NCBI GenBank assembly: GCA_044361535.1
Contig: JBIKIQ010000013.1
Location: forward strand, 29,483 to 93,482
From: UBA952 sp044361535
Lineage (GTDB): Bacteria; Bacteroidota; Bacteroidia; Flavobacteriales_D; Crocinitomicaceae
DNA length: 64,000 nucleotides
Direction: 5' to 3'
A model generated the notes under the pieces. That model was not told the origin of the DNA. It did not search any database and worked only from the letters and a program-made list of their open reading frames with translations. This document shows, one piece after another, positions 54,742 to 63,204 of this stretch (position 1 is its first letter; each line of letters begins with the position of its first letter). Both the position numbers and the translations under genes were made by a program.

Positions 54742-55838
54742 TTTATAGCATTCTTAGGTTTATCTAATTTCAATCGCAATGAGATAATGTGTGAGTACAA
54801 GGCCACAGAAGCATCCCCTATATCTGTAAAGGCATAATCTAAGTGAAACCCTTTAAGCGCAACACCTAACCCAATATTCGGCTGTAGATTAAATTTTCTT
54901 GAATTATTCATTTCAGTGGTATATTGCAAATTGGTAACACCTGCTCTTACCTTTACAAACTCTTTAAAACCAATTTGAATTCCAGCATGTGGATCGATAG
55001 AGAATGGTTTAGCGCTGATAACAGTATTCCTTCTCCCATCGGTAGTGATATCAAAATCTATTTCGCCACCAATTGTAAAGCCATTTTTGGAAATTGGGAT
55101 ATTACCAGCCACACCGATTATCATTTTTGGTAAAGTCAATTCAAGACCATTTTGAGGAATCTCATTACCCGTATTCAAAAATACGTTTTTAGTTTCTTCA
55201 TCCAATGAAAAAGTCCAAGCATTAAATGTTGACGTCGCATCCCTCAGCATTGCTCCTAATTTTAATCTCGGATTCACCTGATATTGCCAGCCAGCATCCA
55301 ACCCAAAGCCCCATGAACGTGCAAAATCCCCTACCCTTCGATATACTATTTTTGACGAACCGCCAAGAGTCATTCCTTCAATAGGAAGTTTTCTTGCATA
55401 CGAAAAAATAAAGGCATAATCACCAGCGGAAAATGAAGAAATGTTGTCGTAATTAATATTTCCATTGTTATCAATTAATTGAGTTGTATTAGGAATGTCA
55501 TCAACACCAAATCGAATTGCCGTAAAACCAAGCGCACTTTTTTCGTTGATTGTATGTGCTAAGCTCAGCTGATCGTATTTCGCTATGCCCGCAAAATATT
55601 CGGCATGCATAAAACTCACTTCCATCCATTTATTAACGCCAATTAATCCAGCAGGATTCCAATACGAGGAACTCGCACCTGAAGTTTGAGCTACGAACGC
55701 ATTTCCCATACCCAGGGCATCAGCACCCACTCCAATGGCTAAAAATTCATTTGAATATTTTGGGGCAATTGTGTTGTTTTGTGACCTGAAATACGATACA
55801 CAAAAAAGTACGAACAATAGAGAAATTTTTAATTTCAT
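54738..55838 (-). CDS. porV: type IX secretion outer-membrane protein PorV
   Basis: The 366-residue protein has a signal peptide and the family opening FLAIGVGADALGMGNAFVAQTSGASSSYWNPAGLIGV, followed by a FadL-like 14-stranded barrel pattern. PorV carries sorting-domain cargo to the PorU sortase at the outer membrane. Its ATGA overlap with the PorU2-like gene supports joint function. PorV-family paralogues are common, so it may be the PorV specific to this sortase and not the main one. Confidence 0.85.
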   Translation of the reverse strand: MKLKISLLFVLFCVSYFRSQNNTIAPKYSNEFLAIGVGADALGMGNAFVAQTSGASSSYWNPAGLIGVNKWMEVSFMHAEYFAGIAKYDQLSLAHTINEKSALGFTAIRFGVDDIPNTTQLIDNNGNINYDNISSFSAGDYAFIFSYARKLPIEGMTLGGSSKIVYRRVGDFARSWGFGLDAGWQYQVNPRLKLGAMLRDATSTFNAWTFSLDEETKNVFLNTGNEIPQNGLELTLPKMIIGVAGNIPISKNGFTIGGEIDFDITTDGRRNTVISAKPFSIDPHAGIQIGFKEFVKVRAGVTNLQYTTEMNNSRKFNLQPNIGLGVALKGFHLDYAFTDIGDASVALYSHIISLRLKLDKPKNAIK

Positions 55839-55897
55839 TCGGAAAGTTTTATTAACTATAACACCCCAATTTTCAAAAAATTGTGTACTTTTCCCAG

Positions 55898-55905
55898 CAA
55901 ATGTA
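55898..55905 (-). promoter_or_regulatory. -7 element of porV
   Basis: TACATTTG on the minus strand matches TAnnTTTG, about 60 bp before the porV start codon, in the divergent gap to pssA. Confidence 0.45.
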
Positions 55906-55939
55906 AAATTAAATCAAAATTGCGAATTTTTGTACAAAA

Positions 55940-56791
55940 ATGAAAATTTTAAAACATCCAATTTTTAATCTACCTAACCTGTTGACAGCCACAAACTTTT
56001 TGTGTGGGATATTGAGTATTGTAGCATGTTTTTCAGGTAGAATGGATTATTCATTGGTCTTGATTTTGAGCGCAATGATTTGTGATTTTCTAGATGGATT
56101 TGTCGCTCGTTTACTTTCTATTTCAAGTAATTTGGGGAAACAACTGGATTCTCTTGCAGATGTAGTTTCCTTTGGGGTTGCACCGGGAATTATAATGATG
56201 TTTATGATTGCTGTTTATACGCAGAGTTTTCAAGCAATTTTTAACAAAGATTTGGATGCGCTGACATTTATACAATACCAGTCTGAAAGTTGGCTTCAAG
56301 CACTATTTCACGATATTCCAAATGATTTTGATGCCTCAATAAAATACCTTCCACTTTGTGCATTAATAATCCCATTCTTTTCGATTTTCCGTTTAGCAAA
56401 ATTCAACATTGATGAAAGACAAACAGATAAATTCATAGGCATCCCTACCCCTCTAAACACCTTATTTTTCTTGTTTTTTCCATTACATTTCATTTTGAAT
56501 CATGACACATGGTCTGATATCTATACAGGTTCAATTGGGTTCATGTTTGAGGCGTATACTGTTGCCACCATCTGCCTGCTTTTCCCGGTTCTATTGGTGG
56601 CTGAAATTCCTTTAATGGCTATGAAATTTAAATCATTTGGCTGGAAAAGCAATCAATTTCGTTACCTATTGTTGATAAGTTCAGCATTAGTAATTCCCAT
56701 TTTTCTTGTTTGGTCAATACCAATCATTGTATTTTTGTTCATTCTTTTATCTGTAATTGAAAACATTTATTCCAAAAAAGTAACCGTATGA
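55940..56791 (+). CDS. pssA: CDP-diacylglycerol--serine O-phosphatidyltransferase
   Basis: The 283-residue membrane protein has the CDP-alcohol phosphotransferase signature DG..AR........G...D...D, seen in LDGFVARLLSISSNLGKQLDSLAD (written with its key residues). Several hydrophobic helices follow. It makes phosphatidylserine for phosphatidylethanolamine synthesis. It overlaps purS by 4 bp. Confidence 0.93.
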   Translation: MKILKHPIFNLPNLLTATNFLCGILSIVACFSGRMDYSLVLILSAMICDFLDGFVARLLSISSNLGKQLDSLADVVSFGVAPGIIMMFMIAVYTQSFQAIFNKDLDALTFIQYQSESWLQALFHDIPNDFDASIKYLPLCALIIPFFSIFRLAKFNIDERQTDKFIGIPTPLNTLFFLFFPLHFILNHDTWSDIYTGSIGFMFEAYTVATICLLFPVLLVAEIPLMAMKFKSFGWKSNQFRYLLLISSALVIPIFLVWSIPIIVFLFILLSVIENIYSKKVTV

Positions 56792-57039
56792 AATTTAAAG
56801 CTGAAATTGATGTAATGCCCTTGGACGCATTGTTAGATCCTCAAGGAAAAGCTGTTAGCAACTCAATGACAAATATTGGTCTCCCTGAAATTGAGGGTGT
56901 TCGAATAGGAAAACACATACGTTTATTTTTGGAAGCTGATAATCAAACTGTTGCTGAACAGAAAGTGGATGAGGCGTGTAAAAAATTACTAGCAAATCAA
57001 ATCATGGAAAGTTACAAATTTGAAGTAACTCCTGCCTAA
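56788..57039 (+). CDS. purS: phosphoribosylformylglycinamidine synthase subunit PurS
   Basis: The 83-residue protein matches PurS: KFKAEIDVMPLDALLDPQGKAV, GLPEIEGVRIGKHIRL and ACKKLLANQIMESYKFEV. PurS joins PurL and PurQ in the fourth step of purine synthesis. The partners are not in this window. It overlaps pssA by ATGA and precedes the aldehyde dehydrogenase by 6 bp. Confidence 0.93.
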   Translation: MKFKAEIDVMPLDALLDPQGKAVSNSMTNIGLPEIEGVRIGKHIRLFLEADNQTVAEQKVDEACKKLLANQIMESYKFEVTPA

Positions 57040-57045
57040 TATACA

Positions 57046-58518
57046 ATGTTTGGGAATCAAATTTTAGGTTCCATTTCTCACCAAGGAAATCGTTCTTTCT
57101 CTTCCTTTAATCCAAAGGAAAACATTGAAAATACCGAGCAATTTCTTTGTGCATCTGCCTCTGAAATTCAATTAGCACTTGATTCTGCTTGGACTTCTTT
57201 TCTATCATTTGCTCAATCAAAAGCTCAAAACAGAAGTGCTTTACTTCGTTTGATTATGGATGAACTACTGCATGTGAAGGAAGAAATTAAACAGAGTTAT
57301 TGCAAAGAAAGTGGACTTTCATCTGAAAGATTTGAAATAGAATTTAGTCGGACGATCAATCAACTGCAACTATTTGCTAATTTTCTTTCTGATAATTATT
57401 CGGAAATACAATCAGAAACACCAGAGAACACGTTTCTATCTTTGCCAAAATTGATTAAAAAAAGAATCGGAATTGGTCCCGTTTTGGTTTTTGGCGCAAG
57501 TAATTTTCCTCTGGCTTATTCAACTATTGGAGGAGATACAGTTTCTGCGTTAGCAGCTGGATGTCCAGTTATTGTAAAAGCACACCCTTTTCATCCAGAA
57601 ACGAGTTATCGTATAGGAATAGCCATACAAAATGCAATTGCTAAAACTGAGTTTCAATCCGGTATCTTTTCACAACTCTTTGATAATGGACATAACTTGG
57701 CAAAAAAACTCATAAAAGATTCAAGAATCAAAGCCGTTGGATTTACTGGGAGTTTTTCAGGAGGAAAAGCCTTATTGGAATTAATTCATGAACGAAAGGA
57801 ACCAATTCCTCTCTTTGCTGAAATGGGAAGTAGTAATCCGGTTATTATTTTTCCAGAGCTACTTAACGAAAAATCGGACGAATGGTCAAGTATGTTTGCT
57901 AAATCAATTACCAATGATGCTGGGCAATTTTGCACAAAACCCGGAATTTTCTTTGTTCCCGAAAATAATGAAGGCCAAAGCTTTGTTGATCAACTGACGA
58001 AAAAAGTTCTTGAAGAACCTTCATTCACAATGCTACATCCAAGCATTTACAATGCATTTGAACAAAAAAAATACGAGCGAGTTGATGAATGCAAAGGGGA
58101 TTTAGTTGAAAAAAAAGATGATTTAGCACCCTTGGAAGGAAGACAAGCTTTACTAATTTCTACACTTGAATCTTTCTTACATTCGCAAATGCTACAAAAG
58201 GAAGTTTTTGGTCCCTTTGCGCTTATCTTATATTACTCTTCAGTATCAGATTTACTTGCTGCAATAAATCATTTGGATGGCCAATTAACCGCCTCTTTGT
58301 TAATTTCAGAAAGTGAATTTGAAGAAAATAGCGATTTCATTTTTGAACTAATGCAGAAGGTGGGACGAATAATAAAAAATGGAGCCCCAACCGGAGTAAG
58401 AGTTTGTGAAACTATGCACCACGGAGGTCCTTATCCAGCCACCACTGATTCACGTTTTACGGCAGTTGGAACAGACAGTATTCATCGGTTTACGAGACCA
58501 GTAGTTTTTCAAAATTAA
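57046..58518 (+). CDS. aldehyde dehydrogenase (ketoglutarate semialdehyde type)
   Basis: The 490-residue protein is an NAD(P)-dependent aldehyde dehydrogenase: VLVFGASNFPLAYSTIGGD, AVGFTGSFSGG, catalytic Glu in LFAEMGSSNP, and Cys in DAGQFCTKPG. The C-terminal GGPYPATTDSRFTAVGTDSI is characteristic of 2,5-dioxovalerate (alpha-ketoglutarate semialdehyde) dehydrogenases acting in sugar acid or hydroxyproline breakdown. It follows purS closely, and no pathway partners are seen, so the substrate is inferred from family only. Confidence 0.88.
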   Translation: MFGNQILGSISHQGNRSFSSFNPKENIENTEQFLCASASEIQLALDSAWTSFLSFAQSKAQNRSALLRLIMDELLHVKEEIKQSYCKESGLSSERFEIEFSRTINQLQLFANFLSDNYSEIQSETPENTFLSLPKLIKKRIGIGPVLVFGASNFPLAYSTIGGDTVSALAAGCPVIVKAHPFHPETSYRIGIAIQNAIAKTEFQSGIFSQLFDNGHNLAKKLIKDSRIKAVGFTGSFSGGKALLELIHERKEPIPLFAEMGSSNPVIIFPELLNEKSDEWSSMFAKSITNDAGQFCTKPGIFFVPENNEGQSFVDQLTKKVLEEPSFTMLHPSIYNAFEQKKYERVDECKGDLVEKKDDLAPLEGRQALLISTLESFLHSQMLQKEVFGPFALILYYSSVSDLLAAINHLDGQLTASLLISESEFEENSDFIFELMQKVGRIIKNGAPTGVRVCETMHHGGPYPATTDSRFTAVGTDSIHRFTRPVVFQN

Positions 58519-58561
58519 ATGCAAGTTTTTCAGCAGCGAAAGCTATTTTTTCAATATCTGC

Positions 58562-58789
58562 TTATTCAGATTTCTCAAAATCATATCTGACAGTTGTTAA
58601 AATATAACTATTCAATCCTATTCCATTAATAGCTAATTTTTTCATCTTTTCAACATGAAAACTGCCGGCACTTTGGTAGCTATATGTGTATGGATGCGGC
58701 GAACATTTAAAAATAATTGTAATGTAATCAGAGCCAATTTTAAAAGAAATTACATTTGAATTTCCACTTCGATTTTGGTAATTTTTCAT
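58562..58789 (-). CDS. small KTSC-like protein
   Basis: The 75-residue protein has a compact pattern of beta strands and one helix: ISFKIGSDYITIIFK, YTYSYQSAGSFHVEKMKKLAINGIGLNSYILTTV. Short proteins with Y.Y.Y.(S/A)G..HVE.MK.LA..G.GLN.YI recur in Bacteroidota and resemble KTSC domains. No function is known. It is convergent with the aldehyde dehydrogenase. Confidence 0.7.
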   Translation of the reverse strand: MKNYQNRSGNSNVISFKIGSDYITIIFKCSPHPYTYSYQSAGSFHVEKMKKLAINGIGLNSYILTTVRYDFEKSE

Positions 58790-58965
58790 GGTAGAATTAT
58801 TTGTTGTTTTCTCTCAATTCGTTATTCGACAAAGAAAATACTATTATGAATGCTCATTTTTATGAGATACTCCAATTATTACATGATCAAAATCCTGCAT
58901 TATACGCAACACCTTTGGAATTAGGATTTTCGATAATTAGACTAAAATTGTTAGTCAAGAAAAAT

Positions 58966-59001
58966 TAGTACAAGTACTAGAATTATTTAGTACAAGTACT
59001 A
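58966..59001 (+). promoter_or_regulatory. pair of 14-bp palindromes, 22-bp spacing, upstream of the second two-component operon
   Basis: TAGTACAAGTACTA occurs at 58966-58979 and again at 58988-59001, a perfect 6-2-6 palindrome repeated exactly two helical turns apart. A -7-like TATATTTA is at 59034-59041 and a full TAAATTTG at 59074-59081. They precede the gene at 59129. A related pair is at 61666-61701. They are probably binding sites of the LuxR-type regulator at 60883. Confidence 0.75.
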
Positions 59002-59128
59002 TTTTTTCAGATTGTAAAATTCATCTGGAGCCTTATATTTATCGCGTTTAGCAAAATATTGTTGTTAAACGGTTAAATTTGAGTTTTACGTGAGTGTCTA
59101 TTTTTGAGAAACTTTAAAAATTTATAAC

Positions 59129-59443
59129 ATGGCATTTAATGGAGATGAGGGTTCAGTGGTAACCCTGGCAAAAGCGTCCGAGTGGACAGCTAATTACAGA
59201 AAAACAATTCCAGCAGGAGAGATTATTGCTCATTTTATTGGCAAGAATCAACTACAAAAAATACTCAGCCAAAAGGGCTGTATGGGAGTTAGGGTTTATT
59301 ATGGCATTGGTGATGATGGTAAAAAGAATTTAATATTTGTTGGAGCGGGTAGTGATGAGAATGACATGACTTCGGGTGTAATTTTAGAATATGCATTTCC
59401 TTGTCCAACAAGGTGCTCGGCAAAAAATGAACTAAATAGTTAA
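59129..59443 (+). CDS. conserved-looking small cytoplasmic protein of unknown function
   Basis: The 104-residue protein has no signal peptide or membrane segment. Recognisable blocks are SEWTANYRKT, AHFIGKNQLQKILSQKGCMGVRVYYGI, LIFVGAGSDENDM and a Cys-containing end FPCPTRCS. Proteins of this type occur beside LuxR-type two-component genes in Bacteroidota, as far as I can recall, but I know no function. It is the first gene of the operon behind a pair of operator palindromes. Three bases separate it from the next gene. Confidence 0.75.
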   Translation: MAFNGDEGSVVTLAKASEWTANYRKTIPAGEIIAHFIGKNQLQKILSQKGCMGVRVYYGIGDDGKKNLIFVGAGSDENDMTSGVILEYAFPCPTRCSAKNELNS

Positions 59444-59445
59444 GC

Positions 59446-60081
59446 TTGAATTTAGAACTACTTCATCATATTTTAGGTTATCTTGCAGTCGGAAGCTCAA
59501 TACTTCCGACTTTAGTTTTACTTTTTAAACGTGGTAATTCCATATCCAATTATCTTAAAGTATATAGTATCGAACTGTTTTTGATTAACGTTACGAACTT
59601 ACTATTGTATACCTTCACTAACATTGATCAAAATAATTTATTTTCTATCCATTTATTGGTAGAATTAACATTGATTATTTTGATTTTCAGAGTGTATTCA
59701 ACGGTGAAATTGAGAAAGTTTTACAACCTATTATTGTTTGTAATAATCTGTGTTTTTGGTTATTCCCTTTCCTTTTCTGCCGAAATCCGATTTAGCATGT
59801 TTGGATTATTTTGCAAGCTTCTTTTGTCTTTTCTATCTGTATTTGTTATTGTTAATCAATATTTTAAAAGCGAAAAAGATTCACTTTTGATTGATGGGGT
59901 TTTCATTTTTTCATCAGGCGTATTGATTTACAACGGAATTCAAATTTATATTACCATAAATTATTCTTTAATAAAAGATCAAAAATTTGACTTAATCCTT
60001 ATGATTTGGCCGATTATTCAAATTGGAACTGTAATATATCACACATTAATCTCAAGAGCGCTATGGATATTGAAAAGCTAG
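59446..60081 (+). CDS. six-helix membrane protein of the two-component operon
   Basis: The 211-residue protein has about six membrane segments spread evenly along its length. It starts at a TTG (MNLELLHHILGYLAVG) three bases after the previous stop, and I see no ATG that would keep the first helix. It ends 19 bp inside the kinase gene. The conserved order small protein, membrane protein, kinase, regulator suggests it is the membrane sensor or an accessory to the kinase, whose own membrane part is a single helix. This role is inference. Confidence 0.75.
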   Translation: MNLELLHHILGYLAVGSSILPTLVLLFKRGNSISNYLKVYSIELFLINVTNLLLYTFTNIDQNNLFSIHLLVELTLIILIFRVYSTVKLRKFYNLLLFVIICVFGYSLSFSAEIRFSMFGLFCKLLLSFLSVFVIVNQYFKSEKDSLLIDGVFIFSSGVLIYNGIQIYITINYSLIKDQKFDLILMIWPIIQIGTVIYHTLISRALWILKS

Positions 60082-60896
60082 TTTTAATTAGTGTGATTTC
60101 AGGTTCATTATTCAGTTTTGGGATGATATTAACTTTATTAGGCCTTACATTTTCATACCGTAAAAAGCGAATTCTGCAGCAGAAGGCGTTTGAAATCGAA
60201 ATTAAAAACAAGGAACTTGAAATGTTGAATGCAGTAGTTCAAGCCCAAGAAACTGAGCGAACAAAGATTGCCAGAAACCTACATGACGAAGTAGGCTCAA
60301 TTCTATCTATAGCACAACAAAATCTGAGTGTTGTTATTCAGCAAGTACCTCATGATTCACCCTTCCTGGAGGATGTGGAGTTTACGATGGATGTCTTGGA
60401 ACAATCGGTTTCAAAAATTCGCGCTATCTCTCACGGAATGTTGCCCCATTTTCTCGTAAAGTTTGGTTTGAAAAAATCCCTACAGCGACTCATGGATCAA
60501 ACACAAAAGACGCTGGGTAATCCTTGTTCTTTTTTCACTTCAATTGAAGAGGATTTAATTCTAGAACAAGAAGCTGAAATTCATTTTTACTCGATTTCAC
60601 TAGAACTATTGAACAACCTATTGAAACATGCACGTCCACAATCTGTGCATTTATTTCTTGAATTTAAATCCAGCCATCTTTATTTAAAAATGAAACACGA
60701 TGGAGTTGCTATTAGCCAAGCAGATTACGAGTACCTGCTCCATCACGGTGATGGAATGGGATTAGAATCTATTACACATCGCTTAAGCTTAATTGCAGGT
60801 GAACTACAATACCAACGTCAGGCACTGGGAGGTACTATCGAACTGGCAATGCCATTAACAGAATCATTTAAAAATCTAGCACATGAAGAAATCTAA
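60063..60896 (+). CDS. HisKA_3-type sensor histidine kinase
   Basis: From the ATG at 60063 the protein has 277 residues. It has one membrane helix (about 5-31), a coiled-coil linker (about 36-62), the phospho-His in ETERTKIARNLHDEVG (His74), the N-box LELLNNLLKHA and the glycine box GDGMGLESITHRL. There is no sensory domain of its own. It overlaps the membrane protein gene by 19 bp and the regulator gene by 14 bp. It presumably passes a membrane signal to the regulator. Confidence 0.92.
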   Translation: MDIEKLVLISVISGSLFSFGMILTLLGLTFSYRKKRILQQKAFEIEIKNKELEMLNAVVQAQETERTKIARNLHDEVGSILSIAQQNLSVVIQQVPHDSPFLEDVEFTMDVLEQSVSKIRAISHGMLPHFLVKFGLKKSLQRLMDQTQKTLGNPCSFFTSIEEDLILEQEAEIHFYSISLELLNNLLKHARPQSVHLFLEFKSSHLYLKMKHDGVAISQADYEYLLHHGDGMGLESITHRLSLIAGELQYQRQALGGTIELAMPLTESFKNLAHEEI

Positions 60897-61659
60897 ATAC
60901 CGCAAACCAGATCATATCGTAAGGATTGCAATTGTGGAAGATCATACGGTAATGAGGCAAGCATTGGTGTTAATGCTAAAGAAGGAACCTCAAGTGGTTG
61001 TTGTTTTTAATGCTGCAAATGGAGAGGAATTTCTGGAAAAATTACCTAATCACGATATTGATATTGTGCTGCTTGACTTGGATATGCCTGTAATGGATGG
61101 CAGAGAAACACTTAAAGTTTTAAAGCGTGATTACCCACATGTAAAATCCATCATTCTGAGCATGCATGATGACCCTTGGATTGTGACCGAATTGATTCGA
61201 GAAGGAGCTCGTAGTTTTTTGAAAAAGAATTGTTCCTTTGATGAATTAGTAGATGCGTTGTTTGATGTAAAATTTAAAGGCACCCATACAACAGAGGTGG
61301 TTGAACAAGCTCTATTCTCAGAACATGAATTCCGAATCAAAAAAGAAGAAAGTATAATTCGTTTAAAATTATCTGCTCGAAATCAATTGATTTTACAATT
61401 AATTTGTGACGGAAAAACTAGTGAGCAAATTGCTGAAAAAATGAATCTTTCCAAAAAATCAATTGATGCCATTCGAGCTGACCTTTTGAAACTCATTGGC
61501 GCCAAAAACCCAATTGAACTTGTTCGTAAAAGCATCCTTTTAGGGTTATATAAAGCTCGAACGGACAGCCAGATTTTGGAGGAAGAGATTTTAGAAAAAC
61601 TTGAAAAAAGTGAGCGAAAACAACTTCACCAGAAAAACGACAGACAAGAAAATAATTAG
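60883..61659 (+). CDS. LuxR-type response regulator
   Basis: The 258-residue protein has a receiver domain (IAIVEDHTVMRQAL, phospho-Asp in DIVLLDLDMPVMDG, Lys in SFLKKN) and a LuxR HTH (LSARNQLILQLICDGKTSEQIAEKMNLSKKSIDAIRADLLKLIG). A charged tail of about 30 residues (LEEEILEKLEKSERKQLHQK) follows. Palindrome pairs at 58966-59001 and 61666-61701, on both sides of the operon, are its likely binding sites, giving control of its own operon and of the gene at 61813. Confidence 0.93.
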   Translation: MKKSKYRKPDHIVRIAIVEDHTVMRQALVLMLKKEPQVVVVFNAANGEEFLEKLPNHDIDIVLLDLDMPVMDGRETLKVLKRDYPHVKSIILSMHDDPWIVTELIREGARSFLKKNCSFDELVDALFDVKFKGTHTTEVVEQALFSEHEFRIKKEESIIRLKLSARNQLILQLICDGKTSEQIAEKMNLSKKSIDAIRADLLKLIGAKNPIELVRKSILLGLYKARTDSQILEEEILEKLEKSERKQLHQKNDRQENN

Positions 61660-61665
61660 AATTAT

Positions 61666-61701
61666 TAGTACTTATACTATATTTTTCTAGTACTTATACT
61701 A
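61666..61701 (+). promoter_or_regulatory. second pair of 14-bp palindromes, 22-bp spacing
   Basis: TAGTACTTATACTA occurs at 61666-61679 and 61688-61701. Each is one half-site base off the perfect palindrome at 58966, with the same 22-bp period. A -7-like TATATTTT is at 61723-61730, so the distance to it is 11 bp shorter than in the first copy, one helical turn. The gene at 61813 follows. Confidence 0.72.
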
Positions 61702-61812
61702 TTTTAGTAAAACTGAAATCCTTATATTTTCTAGGCTTGAGTAAAAATGAGCCAATACATACAATTTACTACTTTGTGCTAATTACTAGCTTCGTCAATG
61801 AATCAGTAAGAA

Positions 61813-62028
61813 ATGGCAAAGTTTCATTTAAACAAATATCTACTCAATCAGAATAACAATTATGAAGTTCATCAGGAGACTTGCCCAAGTATAAATAACA
61901 TTCGTCAAATTGTAGAATTAGGTGAGTTTTTGTTTTGCTCAACAGCCCTACAAAGAGCACGTGCTCTAGGCTATAAAAATGTGGACGGTTGCAAAATTTG
62001 TTGTTTGGCATGCCATCGTGGACAGTAA
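61813..62028 (+). CDS. small Cys-rich protein of unknown function
   Basis: The 71-residue protein has a conserved-looking His/Cys pattern: EVHQETCPS, FLFCSTALQRARALG and VDGCKICCLACHRGQ. The C-X2-C-C-X2-C-H ending would suit binding of zinc or another metal. Small proteins with this ending are common in Bacteroidota without known function. It is preceded by an operator pair like that of the two-component operon and is a probable target of that regulator. Confidence 0.78.
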   Translation: MAKFHLNKYLLNQNNNYEVHQETCPSINNIRQIVELGEFLFCSTALQRARALGYKNVDGCKICCLACHRGQ

Positions 62029-62204
62029 CACGTAAGAATAACTATTTATTCCAAAGCAGACTTTGAAGTTTGAGACCTAAATGATATACTTACCAGAAAT
62101 TAGTTAATCAAAGACGACAAAAAGGTTCTAGGATGAAAAAAGATTTTAGATGTAACAGAAAACGAAATCAGCATTTACAATGACGAATTAAAGATGCTGC
62201 ATAC

Positions 62205-62244
62205 AAGCCAACCTTAGGGAGACCGGGGTTGGTTTGTTTTTTTT
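62205..62244 (+). terminator. Rho-independent terminator
   Basis: AAGCCAACC and GGTTGGTTT pair around a loop of about 14 bases and are followed by a T-run. It would end the transcript of the Cys-rich gene about 180 bp after its stop. Apart from this hairpin I see no gene or clear element in 62029-62423. Confidence 0.8.
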
Positions 62245-62423
62245 AGATCACTTAGCTACAACAGATAAATTGAACCAAAGATTTTAATATTCTGATTTCA
62301 TTTAAAAGAATTCGAGTAACCTATTTATCGATATTCAAAACAATGTTATTGAAAGATTGATTTAGCCATGTAAATTAATTCCCTAAAAAATTGGAACGAC
62401 TAATTTATGAGAAACCCTATTCT

Positions 62424-62867
62424 TTACTCAATAGCTTTTTTTGATTTTCTATATAGGTAAGTTTCGTAGATAAACCTTTTGGCAAAACGAACTTGTTTAT
62501 CTGAATTGATAAGTTTTTTATACACATTGGCATTTACTCCGAAATACTCATAACACGTGCCATCGGTAAACGTGATTTCCAAAAGTAATCCTTTATGTTT
62601 GAAATCTGCAATGCCACACTCCATGATGGTTTTATGATATTCTGCCAGGTTAGCTTCCTTTGTTTCTGGTGCGATGCTTACAAGAAAGTGATATCCATCC
62701 GTTACCTGTCTACCCATTATATTTGCCTCCTCTTTCATAGGGTCATCATCTTGGAATTTATCAGGATGCCACTGTTTAACTAATTTTCTATAGATTAACT
62801 TAAGAGATGCAAGATCAATTTCGTTTTCTATTTGAAAGAGCTTTTTGTATTCGTTGATGCGTTTCAT
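62424..62867 (-). CDS. J-domain protein with C-terminal KTSC domain
   Basis: The 147-residue protein has an N-terminal J domain with the HPDK motif (LIYRKLVKQWHPDKFQDDDPMKEEANIMGRQVTDGYHFL). A C-terminal KTSC domain (LEITFTDGTCYEYFGVNANVYKKLINSDKQVRFAKRFI) follows. J domains recruit and stimulate DnaK; KTSC domains are small RNA-binding-like modules. The combination suggests a targeting co-chaperone. It has no close neighbour on its strand. Confidence 0.85.
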   Translation of the reverse strand: MKRINEYKKLFQIENEIDLASLKLIYRKLVKQWHPDKFQDDDPMKEEANIMGRQVTDGYHFLVSIAPETKEANLAEYHKTIMECGIADFKHKGLLLEITFTDGTCYEYFGVNANVYKKLINSDKQVRFAKRFIYETYLYRKSKKAIE

Positions 62868-62957
62868 TTAAATATTTTCAGAAATGGGAACAAAAAAAGT
62901 ATCACTGAGGTAGTTTATAATCTAATTACAAGGTAGTTTAATCACTTATTTTAAAGC

Positions 62958-63083
62958 AAAAACCCTAAGAAACTTGATACTTCCTAGGGTTTTCTATTCC
63001 TCCAGCCATAGAGGCGTACTTTTATATTTTTAAACTAATATACTTCTTATTAAAGAATCACTTAATAAAATGTAATTCTTAAT
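62958..63083 (-). ncRNA. candidate small transcript with terminator and 14-codon ORF
   Basis: On the minus strand a TACTTTTG element (63096-63089) precedes about 125 bp that end in a terminator hairpin, AAAACCCTAGGAAG paired with CTTAGGGTTTTT. A short frame at 63009-62965 encodes MAGGIENPRKYQVS, with its last codons inside the hairpin. It could be a small RNA, a peptide gene or a leader. No homology could be tested. Confidence 0.4.
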
Positions 63084-63204
63084 GAATACAAAAGTAACTA
63101 TAATAATCTAAAATTAGTGTTTTTCTGTTGATTTTATCTAATTGAAAAATAACCGGTTTGAAATTAAGTCATGCATTGTTGTACTGACTGGATTTCATTC
63201 TCAT

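Noticed and set aside
58846..58968. 40-codon ORF starting MNAHFYEILQLLHDQ
   Set aside because: It is short, ends inside the first operator palindrome, and shows no recognisable motif. It may be a gene remnant but cannot be supported.
62131..62216. Reading frame fragment KKILDVTENEISIYNDELKM
   Set aside because: It lies directly after an in-frame stop with no start codon. It could be a decayed gene end, but nothing upstream supports it.
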